Below, piece by piece: positions 13,877 through 21,600 of a DNA stretch of 47,569 bases. The first letter of the stretch is position 1, and each line of letters starts with the position of its first letter. The position numbers and the translations under genes were made by a program. This DNA comes from a virus, in the IMG/VR virus record IMGVR_UViG_3300025928_000013, positions 1 to 47,569 of that record; one strand, 5' to 3'. The notes under the pieces were generated by a model. It did no database searches. It was given only the letters and a program-made list of their open reading frames with translations, and was not told where the DNA came from.

Positions 13877-13975
13877 CGAAACCCCCAGCCCGGGTGTCTA
13901 CTTTTGTCGCATTTCGTCGCAATCGTGCGGAACGTTGCGCGCCGAAACACACCCAAAACCAGGGTACCGCGCGCG

Positions 13976-14002
13976 CGCTTGTATTTCGCCACGCTTGTAT
14001 TT
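13976..14002. repeat. Paired 11-bp direct repeats upstream of the recombinase pair
   Basis: CGCTTGTATTT occurs at 13976-13986 and again at 13992-14002, a 16-base period. A nearby pair, TCGCATT and TCGCAAT, lies between about 13907 and 13925. The whole 130-base gap upstream of the gene at 13640-13876 therefore looks like a regulatory region with repeated protein-binding sites. Confidence 0.45.
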
Positions 14003-14008
14003 GAGGTT

Positions 14009-14149
14009 TTATAGCGCGGGACCGTCGTCTTTGCTATTGAGCGAATGCAGAATCAGGTCCAGCGTCGACTTCACCCGCTCTAATACGAGCAGCACCAGCA
14101 CCAGCAACCCCATCACGCCCATCTCTCCCCAGAAGACCCAATCCGTCAC
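14009..14149 (-). CDS. 46-residue single-span membrane protein
   Basis: A GTG at 14149 overlaps the stop of the previous gene (GTGA) and opens MTDWVFWGEMGVMGLLVLVL then LVLERVKSTLDLILHSLNSK, ending DDGPAL. One membrane helix is followed by an amphipathic helix. This resembles small phage membrane proteins involved in lysis or superinfection exclusion. It is shorter than usual gene-calling limits, but the overlap and membrane helix support it. Confidence 0.6.
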   Translation of the reverse strand: MTDWVFWGEMGVMGLLVLVLLVLERVKSTLDLILHSLNSKDDGPAL

Positions 14150-14337
14150 TTAGACCACCTCGCCTTCGCCGCCTTCTTGGCGATCTCCGTTCGCCGGCGT
14201 TGGCTGAGCGATGCCGCCCTGGCAAGCCCGCCAACGTTGCCGCCGATGCGCCCGATCTCCGACATCTCGCCTGGCGCCGCCTTCGCTGCCCGCTTTTTTC
14301 CCAATGCCACCGCGGCAGGGTCTGATTTCTTTTTCAT
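14146..14337 (-). CDS. Small Lys/Arg-rich protein
   Basis: The 63-residue product (MKKKSDPAAVALGKKRAAKA ... RRRTEIAKKAAKARWSK) contains a Gly-rich centre (EIGRIGGNVGGLARA). It is very basic and probably binds nucleic acid. Such proteins are common in plasmids and phages of soil bacteria. ATG at 14337 chosen; an ATG four codons upstream is also possible. Confidence 0.66.
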   Translation of the reverse strand: MKKKSDPAAVALGKKRAAKAAPGEMSEIGRIGGNVGGLARAASLSQRRRTEIAKKAAKARWSK

Positions 14338-14370
14338 GTCGCCAAGCATAGCAAGCTTAACCAGCGGTGA

Positions 14371-14718
14371 TCATTTCACTGCGCCCGACAGGCCTGAGGG
14401 CGCTTGGGGCGCTTGAAAGGGCACAATGCAGACTACCTCGGGAGTCCCAGATTCCCCGCCTGCGTTGAATGCCGTCACGATGTAGTAGTAGGTGCCGCCG
14501 GCGACTACCGTTGTGTCCAGGTACGTGCCGGTGGCGCCGATCGGTACTGTCGCAATCGTGGTGTAAGGCCCGCCCGTGATGTTCGCGCGCTGGACGTGAA
14601 AGCCCGTGGCCGCGTCTTTTGTCCCCTGCGCCCAGTTCCAGCTCAGTGAAACCGAGGGATGAGGTTGCTGGGCGAAAGCCGCGGCCGCCAGCAGGACCGC
14701 AATCAAACAGAGTCTCAT
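14371..14718 (-). CDS. Secreted fibronectin type III-like domain protein
   Basis: The 115-residue product has a clear Sec signal peptide (MRLCLIAVLLAAAAFAQ, cut before QPH) and one fibronectin type III-like domain. SVSLSWNWAQGT, TGFHVQRANITGGPYTTIAT, TYLDTTVVAGGTYYYIVTAF and NAGGESGTPEV follow the usual strand order. It is exported from the host cell and may bind carbohydrate or surface proteins. It is the second gene after a strong promoter, so it is likely expressed early or in the lysogen. A lysogenic-conversion or surface-modifying role is inferred. Confidence 0.78.
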   Translation of the reverse strand: MRLCLIAVLLAAAAFAQQPHPSVSLSWNWAQGTKDAATGFHVQRANITGGPYTTIATVPIGATGTYLDTTVVAGGTYYYIVTAFNAGGESGTPEVVCIVPFQAPQAPSGLSGAVK

Positions 14719-14728
14719 TCCTCAATTG

Positions 14729-14959
14729 TCAGTCCCAGCGATCGCGCCAGTGCAGCAGGCAGAAATCCACCTCGCCGCCCTGCTTCATCCCGTGTTCAGA
14801 GCAAAACGGCATATTGCAGTCATTGCCGTTCGGGTGCTTGTGATCGCACAACGCTACGGCCGGCGCCCGGCAGACGCTGCACTTTGACATCACCCCGCGG
14901 CGGCCGCCGCAGACGATCGCGGTTGTGCCGTTCGCAAATTTTACTGTTTCGCACCTCAT
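14729..14959 (-). CDS. Cys/His-rich zinc-binding protein
   Basis: The 76-residue product carries CSVC, CDHKHPNGNDC, CSEHG and FCLLHW, enough ligands for two zinc sites. It is first in the leftward operon driven by the promoter at 14968-14996, and its ATG lies eight bases past the -10 box, which implies a leaderless or nearly leaderless transcript. An RNA-, DNA- or protein-binding role is plausible. Confidence 0.72.
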   Translation of the reverse strand: MRCETVKFANGTTAIVCGGRRGVMSKCSVCRAPAVALCDHKHPNGNDCNMPFCSEHGMKQGGEVDFCLLHWRDRWD

Positions 14960-14967
14960 ACTTCAAG

Positions 14968-14996
14968 ATTATCGTTGCTTTATCACCGCTGGTCAA
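14968..14996 (-). promoter_or_regulatory. Strong sigma-70-type promoter, leftward
   Basis: On the minus strand TTGACC (14996-14991) and GATAAT (14973-14968) are 17 bases apart and match five of six positions each. The ATG at 14959 begins eight bases after the -10 box, so the predicted start site falls at or beside the start codon. Confidence 0.65.
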
Positions 14997-15003
14997 GCAT
15001 AAT
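14975..15003 (+). promoter_or_regulatory. Sigma-70-type promoter, rightward, interlocked with the leftward one
   Basis: TTGCTT (14975-14980) and CATAAT (14998-15003) are 17 bases apart. The ATG at 15011 is seven bases after the -10 box, so this transcript should also be leaderless or nearly so. The two promoters occupy the same 36 bases and cannot both be engaged at once. Confidence 0.55.
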
Positions 15004-15010
15004 AATAGGT

Positions 15011-15199
15011 ATGACGACCACCAAGCTTACCGCAATCCAACGCCGCTGGATCAGCGCGACTCTCGCCAATGATGAAACCTCGACCGACGAACAACTGGTC
15101 GAGTACTTCGTTGAAAACGGCCTCTCTGAAGAGCAGGCCAAGGCGATCGTGTCAAAGCGCGCCGGCGCCCTGAACCAAATCACCTGGAGGCTGAAGTAA
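15011..15199 (+). CDS. Hypothetical protein, first gene of rightward operon
   Basis: The 62-residue product (MTTTKLTAIQRRWISATLAN DETSTDEQLVEYFVENGLSE ...) is helical with an acidic centre and resembles small DNA-associated or regulatory proteins. The ATG at 15011 sits right after the promoter. An upstream start at 14975 would lie inside the promoter and was rejected. Confidence 0.68.
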   Translation: MTTTKLTAIQRRWISATLANDETSTDEQLVEYFVENGLSEEQAKAIVSKRAGALNQITWRLK

Positions 15200-15340
15200 A
15201 TGTTCAACAAGACGTTCCAAGTCGAGAAAAAGGGGAAGCTGCAATGGGTTGTGATTCGGCAGGCACCGCATGACCCGCAGTACAAGGTTGGCAGCCACAT
15301 CCCGGGCTACGGCAAGGTCGTAGCGGTCAGGGCCTCCTAA
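15200..15340 (+). CDS. 46-residue hypothetical protein
   Basis: The ATG immediately follows the previous TAA, and the stop overlaps the next ATG (TAATG). The product MFNKTFQVEKKGKLQWVVIR then QAPHDPQYKVGSHIPGYGKV is a small beta-rich domain. The tight coupling on both sides supports it; function is unknown. Confidence 0.62.
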   Translation: MFNKTFQVEKKGKLQWVVIRQAPHDPQYKVGSHIPGYGKVVAVRAS

Positions 15341-15741
15341 TGCTCAGCAACCGCGCTCTCTACTTCGCAGTGCATGGCCGGCCGGCGCCCAGGAAAGCAC
15401 CGCGGCGCCGCACCGGGCGCGGACCAGCCCGCAATTGGAAGTACAGGGGCTGGGTCCGGACCCTGCCCTGCGCCTGCCACATAGTCGAGATGGAGCTCGG
15501 CGAGGCCGGCGCCTGGTCGCCCTGTTTCGGCGCCGTGCAGGCTGCTCACACGGTCAACAACGGGCGCGGTAGCAAAGGGTCCGACTACTCGTGCGTCCCT
15601 CTCTGCGCCTATCACCACCAGGAATACGATAACGGTCTGCGTTCGAAGGATCTATTCGAGGCAGACCACAATATCAGCATGGCGGGCCTCGTAGCCCGCC
15701 TTAACCACGAGTGGTTCGCCCACTCCCGGGAGATGAAATGA
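15340..15741 (+). CDS. HNH-like nuclease, DUF968/Ref-like
   Basis: The 133-residue product has a basic N-terminus and a Cys/His block: CACHIVEMELG, CFGAVQAAHTVNNGRGSKG and SDYSCVPLCAYHHQEYDNG. The QAAH ... KGSDY ... PLC-HH-EYD order is that of DUF968/Ref-type HNH proteins found in phage recombination modules. It may nick or cut DNA in recombination or repair. It is translationally coupled to genes on both sides in the early-type operon. Confidence 0.78.
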   Translation: MLSNRALYFAVHGRPAPRKAPRRRTGRGPARNWKYRGWVRTLPCACHIVEMELGEAGAWSPCFGAVQAAHTVNNGRGSKGSDYSCVPLCAYHHQEYDNGLRSKDLFEADHNISMAGLVARLNHEWFAHSREMK

Positions 15742-15908
15742 ACCGCGATCGCAACAACGCCGTTGAACTGCTCCAGCATTACCTCGGTCTTGGCATGGGC
15801 AAGCTAGACGCGGATAATGCCATCGAGATCGAGCAGATTGTCGACTCCATCATCGAAGCCGCTGCCACCGTTGCCATCGAGCGACTCCGTCAGGAGGCCA
15901 AACGATGA
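15738..15908 (+). CDS. Small acidic helical protein
   Basis: ATG at 15738 overlaps the previous stop (ATGA). The 56-residue product (MNRDRNNAVELLQHYLGLGM ... IVDSIIEAAATVAIERLRQE) is predicted almost entirely helical and could dimerise. It is coupled to the next gene in the same way. Confidence 0.65.
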   Translation: MNRDRNNAVELLQHYLGLGMGKLDADNAIEIEQIVDSIIEAAATVAIERLRQEAKR

Positions 15909-16072
15909 ACAACACTATGAAGACCGTGGACGGCCACACTGCCGTCATCAGCAGCATCGGGACCGACGGCCGGATATACGGTTCGATCCCCGGTCAACTC
16001 ACGTCAACCTGGTGGCATGCCGATGGTCGCCATAACCTGTATCCCAATTTCAACCTGGAGGTTTCCCGATGA
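15905..16072 (+). CDS. 55-residue hypothetical protein
   Basis: ATG at 15905 and TGA at 16070-16072 both lie in ATGA overlaps. The product MNNTMKTVDGHTAVISSIGT then DGRIYGSIPGQLTSTWWHAD and GRHNLYPNFNLEVSR looks like a small beta-sheet domain with a Trp pair. No family is recognised. Confidence 0.62.
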   Translation: MNNTMKTVDGHTAVISSIGTDGRIYGSIPGQLTSTWWHADGRHNLYPNFNLEVSR

Positions 16073-16647
16073 AAAGCGCGATCATCAGACTCACGCCCGA
16101 GGTTCCTGTCGACATGACGCTCGCCTACACCGAGGGCAAGCCAGTCGGCCGCGGACAGATGATGTTCTCCACCGTCGACGGCCGCGTCCTGTACGTTCCG
16201 GAGCCGGCCGGCCGGGAGATTCAACGCAAGTTTTTCGCTCTCGGAATTCGGGCCGGCGATCGCGTGCTGATCCGGCAGACCGCGGAGTATGGCAGCGAAG
16301 GCCGACAAGTGTCCTGGGAAGTCTACAGGGCCAAAGTGGGGGTTGGGGTCCAGTCGGATGGCACGTTCGTGGTGGCGGCCCAGCCAGGGGCCAAGGAGGC
16401 GGCCACGGCAGTAGCCGCCCCTGGTGCGCCCATTCGTAAAGACGCTCCCTCGACCATCACATCACAAAATAATAGCTCACCACTTGCCCACTCCGGACTC
16501 GCTAACCGCCTGCGCGACGAAACTAACATGCTGGTGGCCGTCCTCGCGTCCTGCAGGAGTTACGCCCGATCTACCCATGGCGAGCTGATCGCCGACGATG
16601 ACGTCTGCAGCCTCCTGGCTGCCGTCTATGCTAGGGAGAGGAAGTAA
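16069..16647 (+). CDS. Hypothetical protein with two domains and a flexible linker
   Basis: The 192-residue product has an N-terminal beta-barrel-like domain (residues 1-95: IRLTPEVPVDMTLAYTEGKP, VLYVPEPAGREIQRKFFALG, RAGDRVLIRQTAEYG). A Gly/Ala/Ser/Pro linker (about 105-140) and a C-terminal helical segment (ETNMLVAVLASCRSYARSTH) follow. The barrel plus linker plus helix layout could fit a single-strand-binding or scaffold-type protein; this is a guess. It is the largest gene of this operon. Confidence 0.6.
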   Translation: MKSAIIRLTPEVPVDMTLAYTEGKPVGRGQMMFSTVDGRVLYVPEPAGREIQRKFFALGIRAGDRVLIRQTAEYGSEGRQVSWEVYRAKVGVGVQSDGTFVVAAQPGAKEAATAVAAPGAPIRKDAPSTITSQNNSSPLAHSGLANRLRDETNMLVAVLASCRSYARSTHGELIADDDVCSLLAAVYARERK

Positions 16648-16650
16648 GTC

Positions 16651-16812
16651 ATGCCTCGATTCGGCGTCGTCGCCCTGGCCATCTTTCGCTGGCAGTATCG
16701 CCATCCTGAAGCCGCTCACACCCTGCGCCGCGCACTCGCTGTTGTGCTGCTCGTTCTCGGCCTGTCCTCGATCGGCTGTGCCGTCGTATTCATGCTGCGA
16801 TCGGTACACTAG
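16651..16812 (+). CDS. 53-residue membrane protein
   Basis: AGGAAG precedes the ATG at 16651. The product MPRFGVVALAIFRWQYRHPE then AAHTLRRALAVVLLVLGLSS IGCAVVFML has a strong C-terminal membrane helix. It may be a phage-encoded membrane regulator or a small lysis or exclusion protein. The helix and spacing support reality; function is unknown. Confidence 0.55.
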   Translation: MPRFGVVALAIFRWQYRHPEAAHTLRRALAVVLLVLGLSSIGCAVVFMLRSVH

Positions 16813-16816
16813 CCAT

Positions 16817-17071
16817 ATGGATGCACGGGAAACCGCCGCCAAGCTCCTCTCTCTCCAGATGAAGGAGAGGATGAAACTACACGAGCTATTGCCGGTCGCC
16901 AGAGCCGCGGCTAACCAAATGTCCGATGCCGGTCTGAAAGCCGGCGCCGCGGCTCTCAATCAGTTGATCTTCGAAATCGATGGGATCGAACAAGAGGCGC
17001 GCGATCTGATAGACAAGGATCCCATCGGCGCATTGCGCAGCCTCGACTTCCTAATCAAGCAGGGTTTATGA
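16817..17071 (+). CDS. Helical hypothetical protein
   Basis: The 84-residue product (MDARETAAKLLSLQMKERMK ... FEIDGIEQEARDLIDKDPIG) is a helical bundle with an acidic middle. The ATG at 16817 fits the intergenic spacing. Its TGA overlaps the next ATG. Confidence 0.68.
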   Translation: MDARETAAKLLSLQMKERMKLHELLPVARAAANQMSDAGLKAGAAALNQLIFEIDGIEQEARDLIDKDPIGALRSLDFLIKQGL

Positions 17072-17445
17072 CCGTCGACCTCGACGAAGAGCAACGGCAA
17101 ATGATCTTACTTGCTCTCGCGGAATTGTCCCTGCGCCGCCCGGGCTGGCATGCAGCCCTCGGTGACATGGCCTCTCAGTTTTGCGGCCGCGAGATGTACG
17201 ACGCGTTCCGGAAGACGAGCGACGACATCGTTCCGCCGATCCCGTTCAACCCGGCGCTTTTGAGTTCGCGCGATCGCCACCAGATTCTCGACTCGCTCAT
17301 GGCATGCTGGATGCTTGATTGCTGCCCGCGAGACTACCACGCTCTGAAAGCCGGCCACCCGCCAAAGCTGTTTTCCAATTCGTTCATCTCCGAGCTTATG
17401 GAGTGGCCTTACCAGCAGGTCCTCAAAGAGGAAGGAAGGAGGTAG
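17068..17445 (+). CDS. Hypothetical protein, last gene of rightward operon
   Basis: The 125-residue product (MTVDLDEEQRQMILLALAEL SLRRPGWHAALGDMA ...) is helical in its first half, and later holds Cys and Pro residues (MACWMLDCCPRDYHALKAGH). It is coupled by ATGA to the upstream gene and is followed by a hairpin terminator about 80 bases on. Function is unknown. Confidence 0.68.
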   Translation: MTVDLDEEQRQMILLALAELSLRRPGWHAALGDMASQFCGREMYDAFRKTSDDIVPPIPFNPALLSSRDRHQILDSLMACWMLDCCPRDYHALKAGHPPKLFSNSFISELMEWPYQQVLKEEGRR

Positions 17446-17524
17446 TGGTTACCTGTTCTGGAACAGTCGGCACCGAACTCATCGGGCAAGGCCCGGCCGC
17501 CGGCCGTTGATTCAGGCTGCTAGG

Positions 17525-17579
17525 ACGCGCGAGGGGGAATCTACCCTTTCGCCATCGGACGTCTCCTCGCGCGTTTTTT
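17525..17579 (+). terminator. Intrinsic terminator of the rightward operon
   Basis: ACGCGCGAGG (17525-17534) pairs perfectly with CCTCGCGCGT (17565-17574), and the stem runs straight into a T-tract to 17579. The 30-base loop is longer than usual. It separates the rightward operon from the convergent leftward genes and ends within the stop codon of the gene at 17579-17818. Confidence 0.75.
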
Positions 17580-17818
17580 CACTGATCGAATAGCTTTAGC
17601 GCTGCACGCCGCGCGCGATCGTACCTCTTCCTGTCGAGCACTCCGAGTTGTGGTCTGCACTCTTCCACTTCACGCGCCCCCTTGGGACATCCGAGATACT
17701 TCCGATAGAACAGATTCCACTCGACGTTGAAATCCGCAGCTCTACGTGAGAAGGCGTCTTCCGACGTCGAGGCCGCGACTGCCAGCCCGATTACTAGCAG
17801 GATCGCGGCAATCCTCAT
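17579..17818 (-). CDS. Small secreted protein
   Basis: The 79-residue product has an N-terminal hydrophobic segment (MRIAAILLVIGLAVAASTSE) that reads as a Sec signal peptide, followed by a charged helical part with two cysteines (YLGCPKGAREVEECRP). It probably acts outside the cytoplasmic membrane. It is directly downstream of the gene at 17819-18280 (TAGATG junction). Function is unknown. Confidence 0.68.
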   Translation of the reverse strand: MRIAAILLVIGLAVAASTSEDAFSRRAADFNVEWNLFYRKYLGCPKGAREVEECRPQLGVLDRKRYDRARRAALKLFDQ

Positions 17819-18280
17819 CTATCCGAACCAGTACCCAGCCGGCATCGGTCCCACATCCGCCAATACAGGAGGCTGAGGCGGAGGCGGGATCGGCAGATTC
17901 AACGCGCGGTACTGGCTCGCGTTTGCCACCCAGTTCTGCCACGCCTGCATGTAAATCTGGACCTTGGCTGCATTCTCCCTGGTGAGTTCTCCGATGTACC
18001 AGTAGTTCATCCTGCATTCGTGCTGGTGCTTGTACATCAGATCGTCTCGGGAATCGGGCGCGGTTGCGAGGGCGATATCATCCGCCGTCATCAGCGTGAT
18101 TTTTGCTACTGGGATAGGCGGGGTCATGACGGGGATCGGAACCGGCGCGGGCGGTGGCGCGAACAGAGATGCGAAGGCTGATTGCGCCTGGGCGATGCTG
18201 CTTGTCATTGGCGAAATCGCCTGGGTAGTCGGCGAAATGGAAACGTTGCCGGGTACTGCTGTAGTCGTCGCTTCGAACAT
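17819..18280 (-). CDS. Hypothetical protein with Pro-rich ends
   Basis: AGGAGG lies just upstream of the ATG at 18280. The 153-residue product has a Ser/Thr-rich start, a Pro-rich segment (PPPAPVPIPVMTPPIPV), a helical centre (AKVQIYMQAWQNWVANASQY) and a Pro-rich end. The Ser/Pro-rich ends suggest an extended, exposed protein, possibly a virion component at the end of the morphogenesis region. No family is recognised. Confidence 0.68.
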   Translation of the reverse strand: MFEATTTAVPGNVSISPTTQAISPMTSSIAQAQSAFASLFAPPPAPVPIPVMTPPIPVAKITLMTADDIALATAPDSRDDLMYKHQHECRMNYWYIGELTRENAAKVQIYMQAWQNWVANASQYRALNLPIPPPPQPPVLADVGPMPAGYWFG

Positions 18281-18375
18281 AGATTCCTCCTGTTGCCGGG
18301 CATGTCCCAGCTCAATAAACTCCAGACCGAGACCTCATCGTCGTCTTCACAGTCGTCGTAAAATATCTGCGACAT
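18205..18375 (-). CDS. Possible short acidic leader peptide gene
   Basis: An ATG at 18375 opens a frame reading MSQIFYDDCEDDDEVSVWSL LSWDMPGN and continues through the ribosome-binding site and start of the gene at 17819-18280 in another frame. It could be a leader peptide that couples translation, or chance. Composition is very acidic and not clearly protein-like after residue 30. Confidence 0.25.
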   Translation of the reverse strand: MSQIFYDDCEDDDEVSVWSLLSWDMPGNRRNLCSKRRLQQYPATFPFRRLPRRFRQ

Positions 18376-18420
18376 ATGCTTAACCAGCCGCGTTATAATA
18401 ACCACTGAGGGAGGCCTGAC

Positions 18421-18678
18421 ATGCGAATGACAACTGATCAAGACCTGCTCGAGCGTCAACGTTTCGAGCTCGCCATGGTCCGTCAACGGAATGAGTTGAT
18501 GCGCGCCGGCAAAACCGCGACTTTCGGCGAACTGTTGAAACTCGCGCAGGCCGACATGGATGCCAGCAAACTGCGCGTTCAACAGCAACTCGCGCGCGAA
18601 AAAGCGGACCCGTTTCACGCGGCTGCGGATTCGGTTCGAGAGCGTTTCGGTGTGACTGGTCCCGCACTGGAAGACTAA
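18421..18678 (+). CDS. Small helical protein on the opposite strand
   Basis: The 85-residue product (MRMTTDQDLLERQRFELAMV RQRNELMRAGKTATFGELLK ...) is a charged helical protein. GGGAGG lies six bases before the ATG, and TATAAT at 18394-18399 is a perfect -10 box, though no good -35 is seen. It is divergent from the gene at 17819-18280 and convergent with the giant gene that ends at 18675 (four-base overlap). A small regulator or toxin/antitoxin-like protein is possible. Confidence 0.6.
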   Translation: MRMTTDQDLLERQRFELAMVRQRNELMRAGKTATFGELLKLAQADMDASKLRVQQQLAREKADPFHAAADSVRERFGVTGPALED

Positions 18679-21600
18679 CGCTCCTTCCCCAGGCTCTGCA
18701 GTAACCGTTCGGTTCCCTGCGATCGCTTGAAGCTTTTTACCGACAGTCCGAGGCGCCGGTAGAGATCCTGTTCGTAGTGCCATAGGCCTGATTGCGCTTC
18801 GTTGCGGGTGATCCCAAATTCATCCGCCAACTTCGCATCAGTATCCATAAACACCTGACGATCGGAAATCTTTTGCGGCGCCTCGATCATCTTTCCCGTG
18901 TCGTTGAACATGTAGCCGAGCCGCCTTTGGTTCGCACGCGTTGCCCACAGGTCAACGGTCGTCGCCTCCTGCGGGATCCCCATCAGGTCGTAGAAGTATC
19001 GCCCCACTTTCGGCCCCAGAATGAGGTTGCCGAAACCCATGTTTTCCCGCCGGCCGCCCACTGACTTGTTGATCTTGCGAAGTTCCCCGATCGTATGCTC
19101 GTCGAGTAGATACTTCACCAGCTCCTGCTCGCCCCTTTCGCCACCACCGAACAGATCCAGGTAACCCTGAATCTTTTTGAGCGCTTTCGTCGCACCTTGC
19201 GAGGGCCACGCCTTTCCGGAATCCTGGTAGATCTGAATTCTGCCGCTATCGCGGTACTTGCCGTACACCTGGCCGCCGTAGAACGCTTCCTGGTTGGGCT
19301 TTTGCCCTGGTGACAATGCAGCAGAGAAGACTTTCTGAATCGCGTGCTTGCTCGAGTCAGTCGCCAGTTCCGGATAAGCTTTCGCCATATCCTTGTCTGC
19401 GATCGCAGTGTCCCGGGTGTAGAAGTCCAGGTTTGGTTCCGGCTGCCGCATCTGGTCTTCGAGCTCAGTGCGCGCATAGCGCAGCACGCGCCGGAATTTT
19501 ACCGATGGCGGCGCATCCGGATCGATCGCGCCCTGGTATTTCTTGACCTGGTTTTCCAGGTAGTGCACCACCGCGCCGGTCAGGATCTTTGGTTCTCCCT
19601 TCTCACGCGTGAACGGCTTTACTTCTTCCAGCTTGGTGCCCAGCTTCCAACTCTTCGACGGGAACGACCCCTCTTCATCGCCCAGGAAATTCCGCAGGCG
19701 ATCGAGCAGGCCGTTGCCCGGGCTCGAGCCCGGCATTTGAGGGATTTCCTGAACGTCGGAACGACCGTCCTCCCCAACCATGCCCATGATGCGTGTGGCG
19801 TCTAAGGCGGCCGCTCCGGGGCTCGCAGACTTCAGGCCGCCGGTGAGCAGTTTTACTCCCCGCGGGTCGAACATCAATTTGGCCGCAGCATACCCTCCGA
19901 GCAGCCAGGCTGCGCCGGAAATAGGGTTATGGATCATCAGCAGGCCTCCCGGGATAAGCGAGCCTACGACCGCTGTGCCGCTGGGGTTCGGGTTTTCGGC
20001 GACCATGGCGGCGCCCTGGAAAAAGTTGTCCAAATTGCCTCGCAGCTCCTCGCTAGGGAACAGGATCTTCTTGGTTTCTGGTCCGAGATCCTGCCACTTC
20101 TGGAACAGCGATCGCGCGCGCCCAAAGCCGCCCTCTTCCTGCGCCCTGTCGAAGAGTTGCTGCACGTATGCGCGGCCGACCCTCGGCATCGTTTCCGGCG
20201 CCTGGTCCGCGATCTTGCGTAAGAAGTCGATGCCGGTGTCGTTCTTCCAGGTCAGTTTCTGGAACGTCTGAACCGGTTCATCGCGGAGCTGCTCAGCCAA
20301 GTCTGCGATCTCCATCTTGCCGGCGTGCGCCGCCCGCCCCGCCTGCAGGCCGCCGAGCGCATCCTCGCCCGTTGAAGCGACCGAGGCGTCGATGTTTTCC
20401 TGTAGCTGGGGGATCAGATTCGCGCCGATCCCCTGGCTGACAGTCCGCACACCGCTTTTGTTATCGGTGCGCGCCATCGTCTTCAGCCCCGAGAGGCCTC
20501 GCTCCGCCTGCCAGGCCGGGATGAAATCGTCGCCTTCCAAAATCTTTTTCAATGCCTGATAGCCCGCGGAGCTCGCGCGATCGCTGGCCGGCATCCACTG
20601 CATTTCGTCGAAGACCGGCTGCGCAAGGTACTTGATGTCGCGAACATCCACCGGCATATTGACCTGGCCCATGACCTGCGAGCCGTCGTCGGCGATCCGC
20701 AGCGGGAGCTCGTAGGTGTGGTCGGGATTATCCCGTGCCGCCCAGGCGCGTTGGTAGCCTTCGTCTGCCTGGTCGCCGAGGTTCTCGATCGACTTTCCCA
20801 GTGCTGCGGGAACCGCGGCGCCGGCTGACTCCGGAGTCTCTGGCAGGGGCGAGGCTTTCTCGGCGAGCCTGCCGCTCAAATCCTGCAGGCCCGTCTCGGT
20901 AGCGCGCTGCGCGGCCATTGCCGTCGACGCTCCGAGGGGCTGGTTCTGCGCCAGAGCCTGCGCACCCTTCAGGAATTTGTTCCCGGTTCGCGTGCCGGCA
21001 TTCACCGGTACGCCCTCGCTCTCGAGATAGTCCACGCCGGCCTGCTGCTTGGGGTTCAACTGGCTCTTGATCAGCCCACCGCCATCGCTGGGAGGGGCGA
21101 CAGGGGCCTCAGGCGGGGCGCCAGGACCACCGGGAACCTCTGGCGTTACCCCGGGACCGATCACCCGCTTTGCGAGCCTGTTGATGGGCGCAGCGGCCGC
21201 CACCTGGCCAACCAGTCCAGTTGCCTGACCCAATCCCCGAGCGACCTGCGGCGGCTGCTCTGGGCGCGTTATATTGCCCTTGTTGTCGAATTCAGGAGGC
21301 GCCCCGGCGATCGTTTCCGCTGCCGACGCCGCGGCCGGCCCGACGCCCGGCAACAGGGTCGCTGCTCCATAGCCCACACCCTCGGTGTATCTTCCCTTCT
21401 TGAATGCGTCGACCGCTTTTGCCCCGGTGTCGATGTGAGATTTGACGACATCGGTGATCAGCGGGCCCAGTGGACCGGCCACCAACCGCGCGATCTTACC
21501 GCGCATGTCTTCCGGTGGCATCGCGATACGCTGCGCCATGCCGCCCAGGCTCTTTGCGGTGTCGACAATCAGACCTTTGCCAAACTCGGCGATTGAGTCG

